46,478 bases of DNA from an uncultured Gammaproteobacteria bacterium (GTDB lineage Bacteria; Pseudomonadota; Gammaproteobacteria; Pseudomonadales; Pseudohongiellaceae): positions 1-46,478 of the forward strand of contig CAIOZF010000031.1 of assembly GCA_903862645.1 (NCBI GenBank). The letters are read 5' to 3'. Both the position numbers and the translations under genes were made by a program. Below are positions 8,075-16,722 of this stretch, piece by piece. The notes under the pieces were generated by a model. It was not told where the DNA came from, did not search any database, and was given only the letters and a program-made list of their open reading frames with translations. Positions within the stretch are counted from its first letter, which is position 1. Each line of letters begins with the position of its first letter.

Positions 8075-9136
8075 TCAGTCTTCAACTTTGGGCGCCGAGG
8101 TATCCGGCAGCTGTGCATAAGGGTCGACCTTGTAGACTCGTGCACGCGCGGCAGGGGAGCGAACTTCCCAGATCTCCATGAACGCTTGAGTGACGGGGTC
8201 GACCTCTCGAACCGGCTCCCCATTATTTACCGATTGCGCCACGTCTTCATCTTCTGCAGATTCGACCTCTGCCCGCGGATAGGCATAGACGGAGTAAAAG
8301 ACCGAAGTGTTGTTGCCGATCCAGTTCGAGACCTCCACCAGATTTTCCACTGGAATGAGATCGCCGACATCGGCGCGATTGCGAAACTCCCGGGTCTCCC
8401 TGTACAGCAGGAGCTGTTCGATCAACTCGTCGGTGAGCCCCGGCAACAACTGCAGGGCCTCTCGTGTCGCCAGATTGAAGTTCACCGATGACCCGCTGCC
8501 ATAGACCGTAAAGGCGGCCTCCAGATTGAAACCCTTGAACAGTTCATCGAACCCACGGATCAGCCGCAGCTCCTCCACCGTGTCCAACTCCGGGCTGTTG
8601 CGCGCACTGTAGGGCGGATCCAGGGTTTCGTAATATTCACTCTCTGCCCCATTGATGCCGGCCATGTCGTTGAGATCGGTCCAGTCGGTCCAGGCCGCCA
8701 GCAAGTCTTGCACGACCTGGGCGTCGGGCTCCAGACCAAGACGCTTCTCGATGATCAAACGCAGATCCTCTGTCCGAATGCGGTTGAGATTAATCTTGCC
8801 GGCATGATCGTAGATCCGCACCACAATATCGTCGCCGGTCGGATATTGCAGCGTGAGTGGCTGCCCGTTGAAGCGATAGGCTGGCGTCCGCGCCACGCCT
8901 TCCTCATCAAGCTCCAGCTGCTGATCAATCGGGAGTTGCATGCGCTCCAGTATCAGCTCCATTTCCGCCTGGTTCATCGCACTCGCCACATTCGCCATTT
9001 CGGTCACCGCTGTCCGGTTATGAAAGGCAGTGCGAGCAGAGAGCTGCACCTTCCCCGCCATTACCGTAACCAGCACGGTGAGCAAGATGGAGGTCCACAG
9101 AACGATGATGATGACCGAGCCACGCTGTCGCCGCAT
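8075..9136 (-). CDS. gspK: Type II secretion minor pseudopilin GspK
   Basis: This large minor pseudopilin sits at the tip of the type II secretion pseudopilus with GspI and GspJ. I place the start at ATG 9136, giving 353 residues, although the frame stays open for 103 codons upstream. This start yields the leader MRRQRG-SVIIIVLWTSILL, a prepilin cleavage site followed by a hydrophobic helix, and sits one base after the gspJ stop. Position +5 after cleavage is not Glu, as is normal for GspK. The alpha-domain insertion with helix-hairpin-helix-like segments (for example 'NFNLATREALQLLPGLTDEL', about 245-264) is characteristic. It is the last gene of the operon. Confidence 0.88.
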   Translation of the reverse strand: MRRQRGSVIIIVLWTSILLTVLVTVMAGKVQLSARTAFHNRTAVTEMANVASAMNQAEMELILERMQLPIDQQLELDEEGVARTPAYRFNGQPLTLQYPTGDDIVVRIYDHAGKINLNRIRTEDLRLIIEKRLGLEPDAQVVQDLLAAWTDWTDLNDMAGINGAESEYYETLDPPYSARNSPELDTVEELRLIRGFDELFKGFNLEAAFTVYGSGSSVNFNLATREALQLLPGLTDELIEQLLLYRETREFRNRADVGDLIPVENLVEVSNWIGNNTSVFYSVYAYPRAEVESAEDEDVAQSVNNGEPVREVDPVTQAFMEIWEVRSPAARARVYKVDPYAQLPDTSAPKVED

Positions 9137-9137
9137 G

Positions 9138-9911
9138 TTATTGAACCCCTGGCGGCAGAGCGAACTGCGGGCCGGTTTGAGTGCGCCTGCTGCGCCTTCC
9201 CCCCGGCTCCTGATCAGGCTCAAGTGCAGGTTCGGCCGCTCCGGAAGCGGCACCCTGCTCGCCACTGAAAGAAGGGCGCAAAGTGCGGTGCTCATTGGCA
9301 CGAATGCGGGCGACGATGTTGAGTGGCTCTGTGCGCTCGGCGGAGTCCAGCGGGAGCAGCAACACATGCACGGCCAACGGCAGCATATGCAGCTCTTCAC
9401 CCGGCCAGTCCTCGCGCCAGCGCTTGCTGAAATCCAGCTCTTCATAGAGGAAGCTGAAGCGGGCGGTGAAGTTCTCGAGCAGCAGTACGGGCTCTGTCTC
9501 TTCCAGTCGAGGCAGGGGGTTGTCGCTCATGGCGGGGGCCAGACGCAGATACACCCCCTCGCCGTCGACGGATTCCAGCTGCCAGGCGGTCAGACCGCCG
9601 CGACGCTGGGGCGAGACCGTAGATACCCAGCTGAGGGTCTCGTCTTCACCATTGAAGTAGACATATCGCCCCAAGGTCTCGTCATTGCGGTAGCTGTGGG
9701 GAAAGGCGCCCTGCAGCGCGCGCTCTAACTGCAGAATGGCGACAGTTTCGTCCAGGCTGGCATCCAGAGCCGCAGTGTCGTCGTCCCAGTCATTCATGAC
9801 GGTATACATGCCAGTGCTTAGCAGGCCCAGCAGCATCGCCGTCAGCGCCAGGGACAGTATGACCTCGATCAGCGTGAAGCCCTGCTGGGAACGGTGACGC
9901 CGCTCCTGCAC
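9138..9911 (-). CDS. gspJ: Type II secretion minor pseudopilin GspJ
   Basis: This minor pseudopilin of the GspH-I-J-K tip complex has the prepilin motif QQG-FTLIEVILSLALTAML with Glu at +5. The longest frame starts at ATG 9965, but that would overlap gspI by about 50 bases. The GTG at 9911, four bases after the gspI stop, gives a short basic leader (VQERRHRSQQG) and 257 residues, so I prefer it. The C-terminus is Pro/Arg-rich (about 225-257), which is variable in this family. It is one base upstream of gspK and surely co-translated. Confidence 0.85.
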   Translation of the reverse strand: MQERRHRSQQGFTLIEVILSLALTAMLLGLLSTGMYTVMNDWDDDTAALDASLDETVAILQLERALQGAFPHSYRNDETLGRYVYFNGEDETLSWVSTVSPQRRGGLTAWQLESVDGEGVYLRLAPAMSDNPLPRLEETEPVLLLENFTARFSFLYEELDFSKRWREDWPGEELHMLPLAVHVLLLPLDSAERTEPLNIVARIRANEHRTLRPSFSGEQGAASGAAEPALEPDQEPGGRRSRRTQTGPQFALPPGVQ

Positions 9912-9915
9912 AGCG

Positions 9916-10332
9916 CTATTCCGGCAGTTCGAGCTTGACCCAGCGGGTACCCTTAATGGACTCATCGGTGTTTTCGTCTATGACTTCGTAGGATTGCAGT
10001 TTGAAAGTGTTGGCTTCGGTCTTGCGCGGCACCGGCTCCAGGTATTCGTTGGCGCGAATGCTGAAGCGCTCCTCGCCCTCCAGAATTTCCTCGACCTCGC
10101 GATACTCATCCTGGAGCAGCGCAAAGTTGATGCTTGCCCGTGCTTCGATCGCAACATCCAGACTCTGGCCGGAGCGGAAGGCCAGCTGCTTGCTGCCTCC
10201 TGCCAACGCGAACAGACTGCCCAGCACCATGCCAGTGATCGTCAGCGCTACCACCACCTCGAGCAAAGTGAAGCCACGCTGCCGCTTTCCAGCCGCTGTT
10301 GTGACTTTAATCAGCGGCCTGCCGTTAATCAT
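9916..10332 (-). CDS. gspI: Type II secretion minor pseudopilin GspI
   Basis: This 138-residue protein carries the prepilin leader KRQRG-FTLLEVVVALTITGM (Glu at +5) about 20 residues from the N-terminus. A small beta domain of GspI length follows, with 'ALAGGSKQLAFRSGQSLDVA' as linker. The ATG at 10332 overlaps the end of gspH by 8 bases and has a GGAG eight bases upstream. Its place between gspH and gspJ fixes the assignment as GspI. Confidence 0.87.
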   Translation of the reverse strand: MINGRPLIKVTTAAGKRQRGFTLLEVVVALTITGMVLGSLFALAGGSKQLAFRSGQSLDVAIEARASINFALLQDEYREVEEILEGEERFSIRANEYLEPVPRKTEANTFKLQSYEVIDENTDESIKGTRWVKLELPE

Positions 10333-10840
10333 CAGGTAACTCCGTGCGGACTCTGCCCGAGAAAGGGTCGATCACGATGATGGCCTCACGATCATCCAGC
10401 GTCAGGATCAGCGCACCACCGGTGCTCCCTCCCTCCGGGAAGAATGTGATATCGATAGCGTTTTCAACGTCCACCAGCTGCTGGGTGCTGTCACGGTAGG
10501 CAATCTCGACGCCGCGACTGCTCCAGATGTCATCCGGACCAAGGGTGGACCGAGCCGCCTCGCTGGTGCGAAGGTCGGCATTGGCGTCGGCATCGGTTTG
10601 AGCGGGCTGGGATTGGAATGAGGCGATTGCGGGTCTGCCAGTAACGACAGCCGTGCGGCGGGCATAGTTCAGCAGTGAACTGGCCTCACGCACCTGGGCG
10701 TTGAAAGTGCGTGAATCCATGCCTGTCAGGCCGGGCACCACGAGCATGCTGCCCATGGCCAGAATGGCGAGCACAATCATCAGCTCAAGCAGGGTGAAGC
10801 CGCGGGAGCGATGTCTGTCAGTTGCTGATATCAGCGTCAT
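10325..10840 (-). CDS. gspH: Type II secretion minor pseudopilin GspH
   Basis: This minor pseudopilin has 171 residues from ATG 10840, with leader RHRSRG-FTLLELMIVLAILAM and Glu at +5. The frame is open 10 codons further upstream, but the internal ATG gives the normal leader length and overlaps gspG by 23 bases. The C-terminal part ends in 'DPFSGRVRTELPDD', resembling the conserved end of GspH/FimT proteins. It connects the pilus shaft (GspG) to the tip trimer. Confidence 0.86.
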   Translation of the reverse strand: MTLISATDRHRSRGFTLLELMIVLAILAMGSMLVVPGLTGMDSRTFNAQVREASSLLNYARRTAVVTGRPAIASFQSQPAQTDADANADLRTSEAARSTLGPDDIWSSRGVEIAYRDSTQQLVDVENAIDITFFPEGGSTGGALILTLDDREAIIVIDPFSGRVRTELPDD

Positions 10841-11237
10841 TGTCCTCACCGCCGGCAAGGCCGTCGCCACCGAAGGACATCAGGGTGTATTCAGAGCCAT
10901 CGGAGCTGTACTGGTAGTCATTGCCCCAAGGGTCTTTCGGCACATCATTGTTCAGATATGGGCCATCCCAGCTGGAGCGGCCGGTGGTATTGGTCATCAG
11001 GCCTTCCAGCTCGTCGGGGTATTCGCCGACATCCAGACGGTGAGTTGCCAGTGCCGAGCCAATCGCGGAAATCTGCGAGAGGGTGGCATCGCGGCGGGCG
11101 CCATCGGCCTTGTTGAAGAGGTTGGGGGCTACCATCACGGCGAGCATGCCGAGGATCGCCATGACGATCAGCAATTCGATGATGGTGAAGCCGCGTGATC
11201 CGGCTGCCTGGGGGTAATGCCTGAGTGTTGCTTTCAT
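10818..11237 (-). CDS. gspG: Type II secretion major pseudopilin GspG
   Basis: This is the main subunit of the pseudopilus piston, 139 residues. The leader GSRG-FTIIELLIVMAILGML has Glu at +5. The body contains the conserved 'LPDELEGL'-type segment (here YPDELEGLMTN), then WDGPYLNNDVPKDPWGNDYQY, and ends in an Asp-rich loop (GGEDNDADISN). In this family that loop binds a stabilising calcium ion. A strong AAGGAG precedes the ATG by five bases, fitting high expression of the major pseudopilin. It follows gspD after a 66-base gap. Confidence 0.95.
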   Translation of the reverse strand: MKATLRHYPQAAGSRGFTIIELLIVMAILGMLAVMVAPNLFNKADGARRDATLSQISAIGSALATHRLDVGEYPDELEGLMTNTTGRSSWDGPYLNNDVPKDPWGNDYQYSSDGSEYTLMSFGGDGLAGGEDNDADISN

Positions 11238-11303
11238 GCCTGCTCCTTACTGCTTTGGCTGACCTATTAACTAAACGCTGGTGACTATGATACGAGCCGA
11301 CGA

Positions 11304-13454
11304 TCAGAGTCCGGCGTCCTCGAACATTTCTGCCGCCAGATCGAAGCGCTGCAGAATATCGGCGTACTGTGCATTGTCGTCATCATTGAGGTTGACGATC
11401 TCGGGACGCAGCACGATGAACAGCTCTTTGCGCTCCGTGGTGTCCTGCTGGTACGAGAACAGCCGGCCCAGTAGCGGCAGCTGATTGAGGCCCGGAACGC
11501 CGGTATTCACATCGCCGTTGGTGGACTGAATCAGACCGCCGAGCACCACGTTCTCGCCATCACGAACCACCACAGTGGTGCTGATTTCCTGATTCTGGAA
11601 GACCGGATTGCCCGCCACGCCGGTATCTTCCTGGATGGAGGAGAGCACCTGCCGGATGGTCATGTTCACCACGCCGTCGTCATTGATGCGCGGCGTGATG
11701 TAAAGCTCGATACCGGTGGGGCGATATTGAATGCTGCTGATGATGTTGTCGCCCGTGCCGGTGGACTGCGTCCCGGATTGCACCGGAACCTCGGCGCCGA
11801 TCTGAATCTCGCCTTCCATGTTGTTGACGACCGTCAGGGAGGGTCTGGCCAGCAGGCGCACATCGTTATTGCTGGCGATGGCCTCCAGCGTAGCCTCGAC
11901 TCGCGCCGCGCCATCCAGGAATGACTTGGTAAAGAGCAGGCCGTCCAGACCACCATTCGGGAGGAAGGTGGTATCGGTGGTGGTCGAGATCGCATTGGTG
12001 GCGGCGCTGTCGGCGACACGGGTCCAGTCCACACCGAAGCGGGTCTCGTCGGTCAGCGTCACCTGGGCGATCACGGCGTTTATCATCACCTGCAGAGGCA
12101 CCGCATCCAGTTGATTGATGGTCGCCAGCAGCTGCCGATAATCGCGCGGGTTGGCGCGGATCAACAGGCTGTTGGTGGCTTCGTCGGCGACGATGGTTAC
12201 GCGCAGGTCGGCGGAGACGGCAATTTCGGCGGCACCTCCACTGGCAGTCGCTGCGGCGGGAGGGGTAATCGTGCGGGAGACAGTGTTGCCATCGGGAGTG
12301 ACGATGTTGAATGTCTGCTGCTCCGGCTCATTCGCTTCGGGGCGCACCGGCACTTGGTCCTCATCCTCGACTTCGAAGACGCTGGTCAAGGTGGCCGCCA
12401 GCTCGGTGGCCGTGAGGTTCTTCACCCGGTAATGGAAGAGCTGCTCCGCCTGTTCCTGCCGATCCGCATCGAGGATGCGGACCCAGCGGGTGATCTCCTC
12501 GAAGCCGCGATTGGCTGGCGCCGTGACCAAGATGGAGTTGATGCGCTCCAGCCCCTTGACCTGATAAGCCGGATTGTCGCCCTCGATGAGGACCAGCAGC
12601 TCCGCCAGCTCGGTGGCGACATCGGCGGCGTTGGCATTGCTGAGCTGATAGAGGTGCAGGCCTTGATTCTGGAAGGGGTCGGCATCGATCACTACCAGCA
12701 GTTCGTTGATTCTGCTCAGCTGTGAGGCAGTGGCGGAAATCGCCAGTGTGTTGTTGTTGGAGATGCGCACGACGCGCCCCTCGGGTTCCACCAGTGGCGC
12801 CAGCAGCTCCAGCGCCGATTCGATGGACACGTAAGTGAGCGGCGTGATCTGCATGATGACGCTGGCGGTAGAGCTGGCATCACCCGCAACGGTGACCTCC
12901 TCGGGAATGTTGCCCTGCATTTTGCGGGCGTAATAGATGTTCCCGATCTGCTCCAGGGTGACACCGGCCTGACGGGTCAGCAACCGCACCAGTGGCCAGA
13001 TGTCGGCCTGAGTGAGCGGGCGGTTAGCAGAGGTGCGCAGGCTGACTTTGTCGGCGATAGTAGGATCGATGATGATGGTGGCGTCCACCGCTTCTGCCAG
13101 TTCTTCCAGGATGACGCGCAGATCTGCCTGCTCGTAGTTCAGCTCAACGATGTCTTCCGACTCTGGCGTGACGGCTTGTGGGGGCGTCTCGGTGTAGCCG
13201 GGGAGGCTGACGTCCTCACCAACCCGGTTGATCTCGTCGATCAGGCGCTGCTGCTCATTGTCGCTGTCATTCACCGGCAGCGTGGCCACCGTCTGGCTGC
13301 CCGCAGCGGACGCTGCACCCGTGCGCGTGTCGCCGCCCGGCGTGGTGTTGGCAGAACCGTTGCCCGCCTGCGCGCCGCTGCCGTGCTCGAACACAGCACA
13401 GGAAGACAGGCTAAGCGCCAGACCGAGAAGTGCGAGGTGTTTTTTCCCGTTCAC
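11304..13454 (-). CDS. gspD: Type II secretion secretin GspD, lipoprotein type
   Basis: This forms the outer-membrane secretin channel of the type II system. I start it at GTG 13454 (716 residues), which has GGAG seven bases upstream; the longer frame begins with a TTG at 13472. The signal peptide ends in a lipobox (LSLSSC, about residues 14-19), so it should be lipidated. Such secretins can reach the outer membrane without a separate pilotin. Domains in order: a Gly/Thr-rich linker, N0 (about 105-185), N1-N3 repeats (about 195-450, with an acidic/Ala-rich insertion near 370-400), then the secretin core (about 475-690) with 'VPVQSG' and 'NQLPLLGRLFSYQQD' motifs. It lies between gspF and gspG, an uncommon position. 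Confidence 0.94.
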   Translation of the reverse strand: MNGKKHLALLGLALSLSSCAVFEHGSGAQAGNGSANTTPGGDTRTGAASAAGSQTVATLPVNDSDNEQQRLIDEINRVGEDVSLPGYTETPPQAVTPESEDIVELNYEQADLRVILEELAEAVDATIIIDPTIADKVSLRTSANRPLTQADIWPLVRLLTRQAGVTLEQIGNIYYARKMQGNIPEEVTVAGDASSTASVIMQITPLTYVSIESALELLAPLVEPEGRVVRISNNNTLAISATASQLSRINELLVVIDADPFQNQGLHLYQLSNANAADVATELAELLVLIEGDNPAYQVKGLERINSILVTAPANRGFEEITRWVRILDADRQEQAEQLFHYRVKNLTATELAATLTSVFEVEDEDQVPVRPEANEPEQQTFNIVTPDGNTVSRTITPPAAATASGGAAEIAVSADLRVTIVADEATNSLLIRANPRDYRQLLATINQLDAVPLQVMINAVIAQVTLTDETRFGVDWTRVADSAATNAISTTTDTTFLPNGGLDGLLFTKSFLDGAARVEATLEAIASNNDVRLLARPSLTVVNNMEGEIQIGAEVPVQSGTQSTGTGDNIISSIQYRPTGIELYITPRINDDGVVNMTIRQVLSSIQEDTGVAGNPVFQNQEISTTVVVRDGENVVLGGLIQSTNGDVNTGVPGLNQLPLLGRLFSYQQDTTERKELFIVLRPEIVNLNDDDNAQYADILQRFDLAAEMFEDAGL

Positions 13455-13475
13455 AAATAAGCTCCAGATCAAATG

Positions 13476-14684
13476 TCAGAAATCCACCGTGTTCATGCTG
13501 AACACAGCCGAAAGCATGGTTATCGTGATACCGCCCACCGCGATTCCCAGAAACAGAATCAACGCCGGTTGCAGCGCGGAGACCAGACTCGACATCTGGT
13601 TCTTCACATAGGTGTCGAAGGTCTGCGCCGTCTTCAGCAGAATGCTGCCGGTGCGGCCGGACTCTTCGCCTACCGTAATCAATTGGTGCAGCAGGGTCGG
13701 GAAGCGATTGGTCTTCTCCAGCGAGATGCCCAGCCCGGCGCCGCCGCGCACGTCGTCTTCCACCTGCTGCAGGTGCCGCGTCAGTTCGGTGTTGTCGACG
13801 ACTTCGCGCGCGACGCGAAGCGCTCTGATCAGCGGAATACCCGCCTCCAGCAGCGCGCCCAGAGTGCGGGCGAATACGGCACAGTCCTTGTAGAGCAGCA
13901 GCGCGCCCAGCAACGGCAGCGCCAGCAGCCCTCGGTCCCTTTGCAGCCTGCGCTGCGGATCTTTGTCGAGCCACTTCCACCAGAACACGATGGCGGCCAC
14001 CAGCACAAAAAACAGATACCCGTAACTCTGAATGCCCTCGCTCATCGCCAGCAGAAACGCGGCGGAGGCTGGGATCTCGGTGCCTGCGTCCTCGAACATC
14101 ACAGCAAACTGCGGCACCACGTACACCAGCAGCAGGAATACCGAAATGACGCCGGTAATCAGCAAAACAATGGGGTAGATCATCGCCGCAACAATGGCCT
14201 GGCGATTCTTCGCACTGGTCTCCAGAAAGTCGGCCAGATCCGGCAGCAGCTGATGCAGAATGCCGCCTTCCTCGCCCGCACGCACGATGTTGATGTACAT
14301 CTTCGAGAACACGTCGAGCCGCGACTCCATGGCCTCGGCCAGACTCTTGCCCTCTTTGACATCGCGACGCATGGTGATCACCAGCTGGCGCATGGTGGGC
14401 GACTCGGTGATGCCCTCGAGCAGACGCAGCGCCTTGTCCAGCGGCACTCGCGCCTCCACCAGCGTGCACAGCCCGGTGGTGAAATCCAGCAGATCGGCGA
14501 CCTTGACCTTCTTCCTGCTCTTGCCGCGCGCATCGTCCTGGGTAGCCCGCGTGATCTTCACGGGAATGAGCTTCTTGCCCTGCAGGATCTTCAGTGCCTC
14601 CCGCTCGGACTCGGCGTTGACCTGTCCGGTCTGCACCTTCCCTTCGGCGTCGTAGGCCTGATACTTGTAGTAAGCAGCACTCAT
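13476..14684 (-). CDS. gspF: Type II secretion inner-membrane platform protein GspF
   Basis: This 402-residue polytopic protein couples the GspE ATPase to pseudopilus assembly. The two homologous cytoplasmic domains of the family are visible: about residues 65-185, with the 'LDFTTGLCTLVEARVPLDKA' start, and about 265-390, with 'FARTLGALLEAGIPLIRALR'. Transmembrane helices follow each domain (AAMIYPIVLLITGVISVFLL; ALQPALILFLGIAVGGITIT) and a third lies near 215-235. The ATG overlaps the gspE stop by four bases (ATGA), so the two are translationally coupled. Full length, no anomaly. Confidence 0.95.
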   Translation of the reverse strand: MSAAYYKYQAYDAEGKVQTGQVNAESEREALKILQGKKLIPVKITRATQDDARGKSRKKVKVADLLDFTTGLCTLVEARVPLDKALRLLEGITESPTMRQLVITMRRDVKEGKSLAEAMESRLDVFSKMYINIVRAGEEGGILHQLLPDLADFLETSAKNRQAIVAAMIYPIVLLITGVISVFLLLVYVVPQFAVMFEDAGTEIPASAAFLLAMSEGIQSYGYLFFVLVAAIVFWWKWLDKDPQRRLQRDRGLLALPLLGALLLYKDCAVFARTLGALLEAGIPLIRALRVAREVVDNTELTRHLQQVEDDVRGGAGLGISLEKTNRFPTLLHQLITVGEESGRTGSILLKTAQTFDTYVKNQMSSLVSALQPALILFLGIAVGGITITMLSAVFSMNTVDF

Positions 14685-16141
14685 ATTGCGCGCGTCACCC
14701 TCACCACTTCTTCTGGCGTGGTCAATCCGGCCGCCAGTTTTTCCAGCGCGTCCTGACGCAGGGTTTTCATGCCTTCGCGAATCGCCTGTTCACGGATGAC
14801 GTTGGCATCGGCGCCGCTGGCGATGTGATGGCGAATGGCGTCCGACATCACCAGCAGCTCATAGAGTCCGATACGGCCACGATAACCGGTGCCGCCGCAG
14901 CGCTCGCAGCCAGTGCCGCGTTGCAGAATGGGATAATCCTTCGCGTCGATCTCCAGCACGTTGACCTCATCGAGACTGATCGGGTGGGCTGTCTTGCAGT
15001 CGGTACAGACACGCCGCACCAACCGCTGCGCCTGAATGGCCAGCAGACTGGAGCTGATCAGATAGCCTTCTACGCCCATGTCCTGCAGACGGGTGACGGC
15101 ACCCGCCGCATCATTGGTGTGCAGCGTGGAAAACACCAAGTGGCCGGTGAGCGCGGACTCGATGGCGATCTCCGCCGTCTCGTGGTCGCGGATTTCGCCC
15201 ACCATCAACACATCAGGGTCCTGCCGCACGATGGAGCGCAGCCCGGCGGCAAAGGTCAGGCCGATGCTGGCGTTGGCCTGAATTTGCGTGATGCCTTCGA
15301 GCTGATACTCCACCGGGTCTTCGACGGTGATGATCTTCTGCTGCTCGCTGTTGATCTTCTCCAGCGTGGCATAGAGCGTGGTGGTCTTGCCGCTGCCGGT
15401 CGGTCCGGTAATCAGAATCATGCCGTGGGGCTGAGTAATCAGATGCTGATAGATGCCGAGGATGGCTTCGGGCATACCCAGCTGCTGCAGGCTGACAGCG
15501 GTATCGCTGCGGTCCAGAATCCTCAGCACGATGGATTCGCCGTGGACGCCAGGCAATGTGGAAACCCGCATGTCGAGCTGCTTGTTGCCGATACGCGAGT
15601 CGATTCGGCCATCCTGAGGCAATCGCTTCTCACCGATGTCGAGGCGCGCCATCAACTTGAGGCGCGAGGCCACGGCGGTGTGAATCTTGATCGGCAGGCG
15701 TTCGATGCGAGTCATGATGCCGTCCACGCGGCAGCGCACATCCAGATAGTCTTCATTAGGCTCGAAGTGAATGTCGCTGGCACTAAGATCCAACGCGCGC
15801 GCAAAGAGGTGGTTGACCAGACGGATGATGGGGGCCTCGGAGGCCAGGTCCTTGAGCTCCTCGTCGTCTTCGAAACCGGAAACGAACACATCCGCAGTCT
15901 GGTCGATCTGCGGCGACAGCTCTGCGCGCCAGTGCTTCATGAGCCGCGAAACCTCGTCGCCCTGCCCGATGCGGAAGCGCACCGGGTTGCCGACGATGAA
16001 GCGGATCTTGGCGCGCAGCTCAATGCCCGGCAGGGTGTTGTAGACCAGCATGCCACTGTCGTTGAAATCCTGAGCAGGGGCGATGCCCTCTGGCTCCAGC
16101 AATTGTCCAAAAATGGGCAGCGTGATTGGTGTTCGGCTCAT
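14681..16141 (-). CDS. gspE: Type II secretion ATPase GspE
   Basis: This hexameric cytoplasmic ATPase drives pseudopilus extension, 486 residues from ATG 16141. The frame remains open 33 codons upstream, but that would overlap gspM. Motifs: Walker A GPTGSGKTTTLYATL (about residue 240), Asp box, Walker B LMVGEIRDHETAEIA (about 305), His box STLHTNDAAGAVTRL, and a tetracysteine zinc module CTDC...CERC (about 372-410), which is diagnostic of GspE/PilB. The N-terminal N1E part is present and would bind the GspL cytoplasmic domain. It sits five bases after the gspM stop. Confidence 0.95.
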   Translation of the reverse strand: MSRTPITLPIFGQLLEPEGIAPAQDFNDSGMLVYNTLPGIELRAKIRFIVGNPVRFRIGQGDEVSRLMKHWRAELSPQIDQTADVFVSGFEDDEELKDLASEAPIIRLVNHLFARALDLSASDIHFEPNEDYLDVRCRVDGIMTRIERLPIKIHTAVASRLKLMARLDIGEKRLPQDGRIDSRIGNKQLDMRVSTLPGVHGESIVLRILDRSDTAVSLQQLGMPEAILGIYQHLITQPHGMILITGPTGSGKTTTLYATLEKINSEQQKIITVEDPVEYQLEGITQIQANASIGLTFAAGLRSIVRQDPDVLMVGEIRDHETAEIAIESALTGHLVFSTLHTNDAAGAVTRLQDMGVEGYLISSSLLAIQAQRLVRRVCTDCKTAHPISLDEVNVLEIDAKDYPILQRGTGCERCGGTGYRGRIGLYELLVMSDAIRHHIASGADANVIREQAIREGMKTLRQDALEKLAAGLTTPEEVVRVTRAI

Positions 16142-16145
16142 GGGT

Positions 16146-16703
16146 TCATCCCGCCGCCCCGGAGGCAACTGTCTCCGTTCTGCTGAATCCGACCACGGTG
16201 ATGGTGCCGGTGTATAGATTGCGACTGCGACGGACGGCAAATGTAGTCACGCCCAGCCGGGGAATGGACTCCTCCAGGCGCTGCAAAAAGGTCATGATGT
16301 TGCGCTGATTATTGGTCTGAATGGAGATTTCCTGAACCACCAGCATCCAGCCGTCCGTTTCCATGGATTCTGCCAGCTTGGTGCTGGTGATCGACACCCC
16401 GGTCTGATTGGCATAGTCGCGGACCACGCGCTGGATATTGGCGCTGATCAAAGGCACAGAGTCGCCCTGAAACAGCTCCTGGCCGAGGCTCTGCAGACGC
16501 AACTCAGTCTGCTGCCGGCGCTCCAACCATTGGGTGGCGTCGGCAATCAGGCGCTCTTCCCGCGCAATATCGGTACGGGTCTGCTCGATGAAAGATGACC
16601 TCGCGCTGTACATCGCCTGCACAGTCGGCCAGACCTGGGTCGCGGCAAACACTACACCCACGGCCAACGCTGCGAACAGTATGTTTTTTTCTCGCTTGGT
16701 CAT
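16146..16703 (-). CDS. gspM: Type II secretion protein GspM
   Basis: This small bitopic inner-membrane protein of the assembly platform has 185 residues from ATG 16703. The upstream part of the open frame overlaps gspL and is not needed. It starts with a basic patch (MTKREKN), then one transmembrane helix (ILFAALAVGVVFAATQVWPT), a coiled-coil-like periplasmic stretch rich in Glu and Arg (about 35-75), and a ferredoxin-like domain (about 90-175). This is the GspM/PilO architecture. Sequence similarity in the family is weak, so the call rests on architecture and on its place between gspL and gspE. Confidence 0.78.
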   Translation of the reverse strand: MTKREKNILFAALAVGVVFAATQVWPTVQAMYSARSSFIEQTRTDIAREERLIADATQWLERRQQTELRLQSLGQELFQGDSVPLISANIQRVVRDYANQTGVSITSTKLAESMETDGWMLVVQEISIQTNNQRNIMTFLQRLEESIPRLGVTTFAVRRSRNLYTGTITVVGFSRTETVASGAAG

Positions 16704-16722
16704 CTTGAGTCCATGCCCCCCA

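Noticed and set aside
9137-9445. N-terminal extension of GspK
   Set aside because: The 103 extra codons upstream of ATG 9136 lie inside gspJ and encode no prepilin leader. The internal start gives a normal GspK.
13473-14756. 427-codon open frame on the plus strand opposite gspF
   Set aside because: It lies exactly antisense to gspF, which has clear domains. The translation is His/Gln/Arg-rich, as expected for a shadow frame in GC-rich coding DNA.
14825-16186. 453-codon open frame on the plus strand opposite gspE
   Set aside because: Antisense to an intact gspE with all ATPase motifs. No domain or signal is recognisable in the shadow frame.
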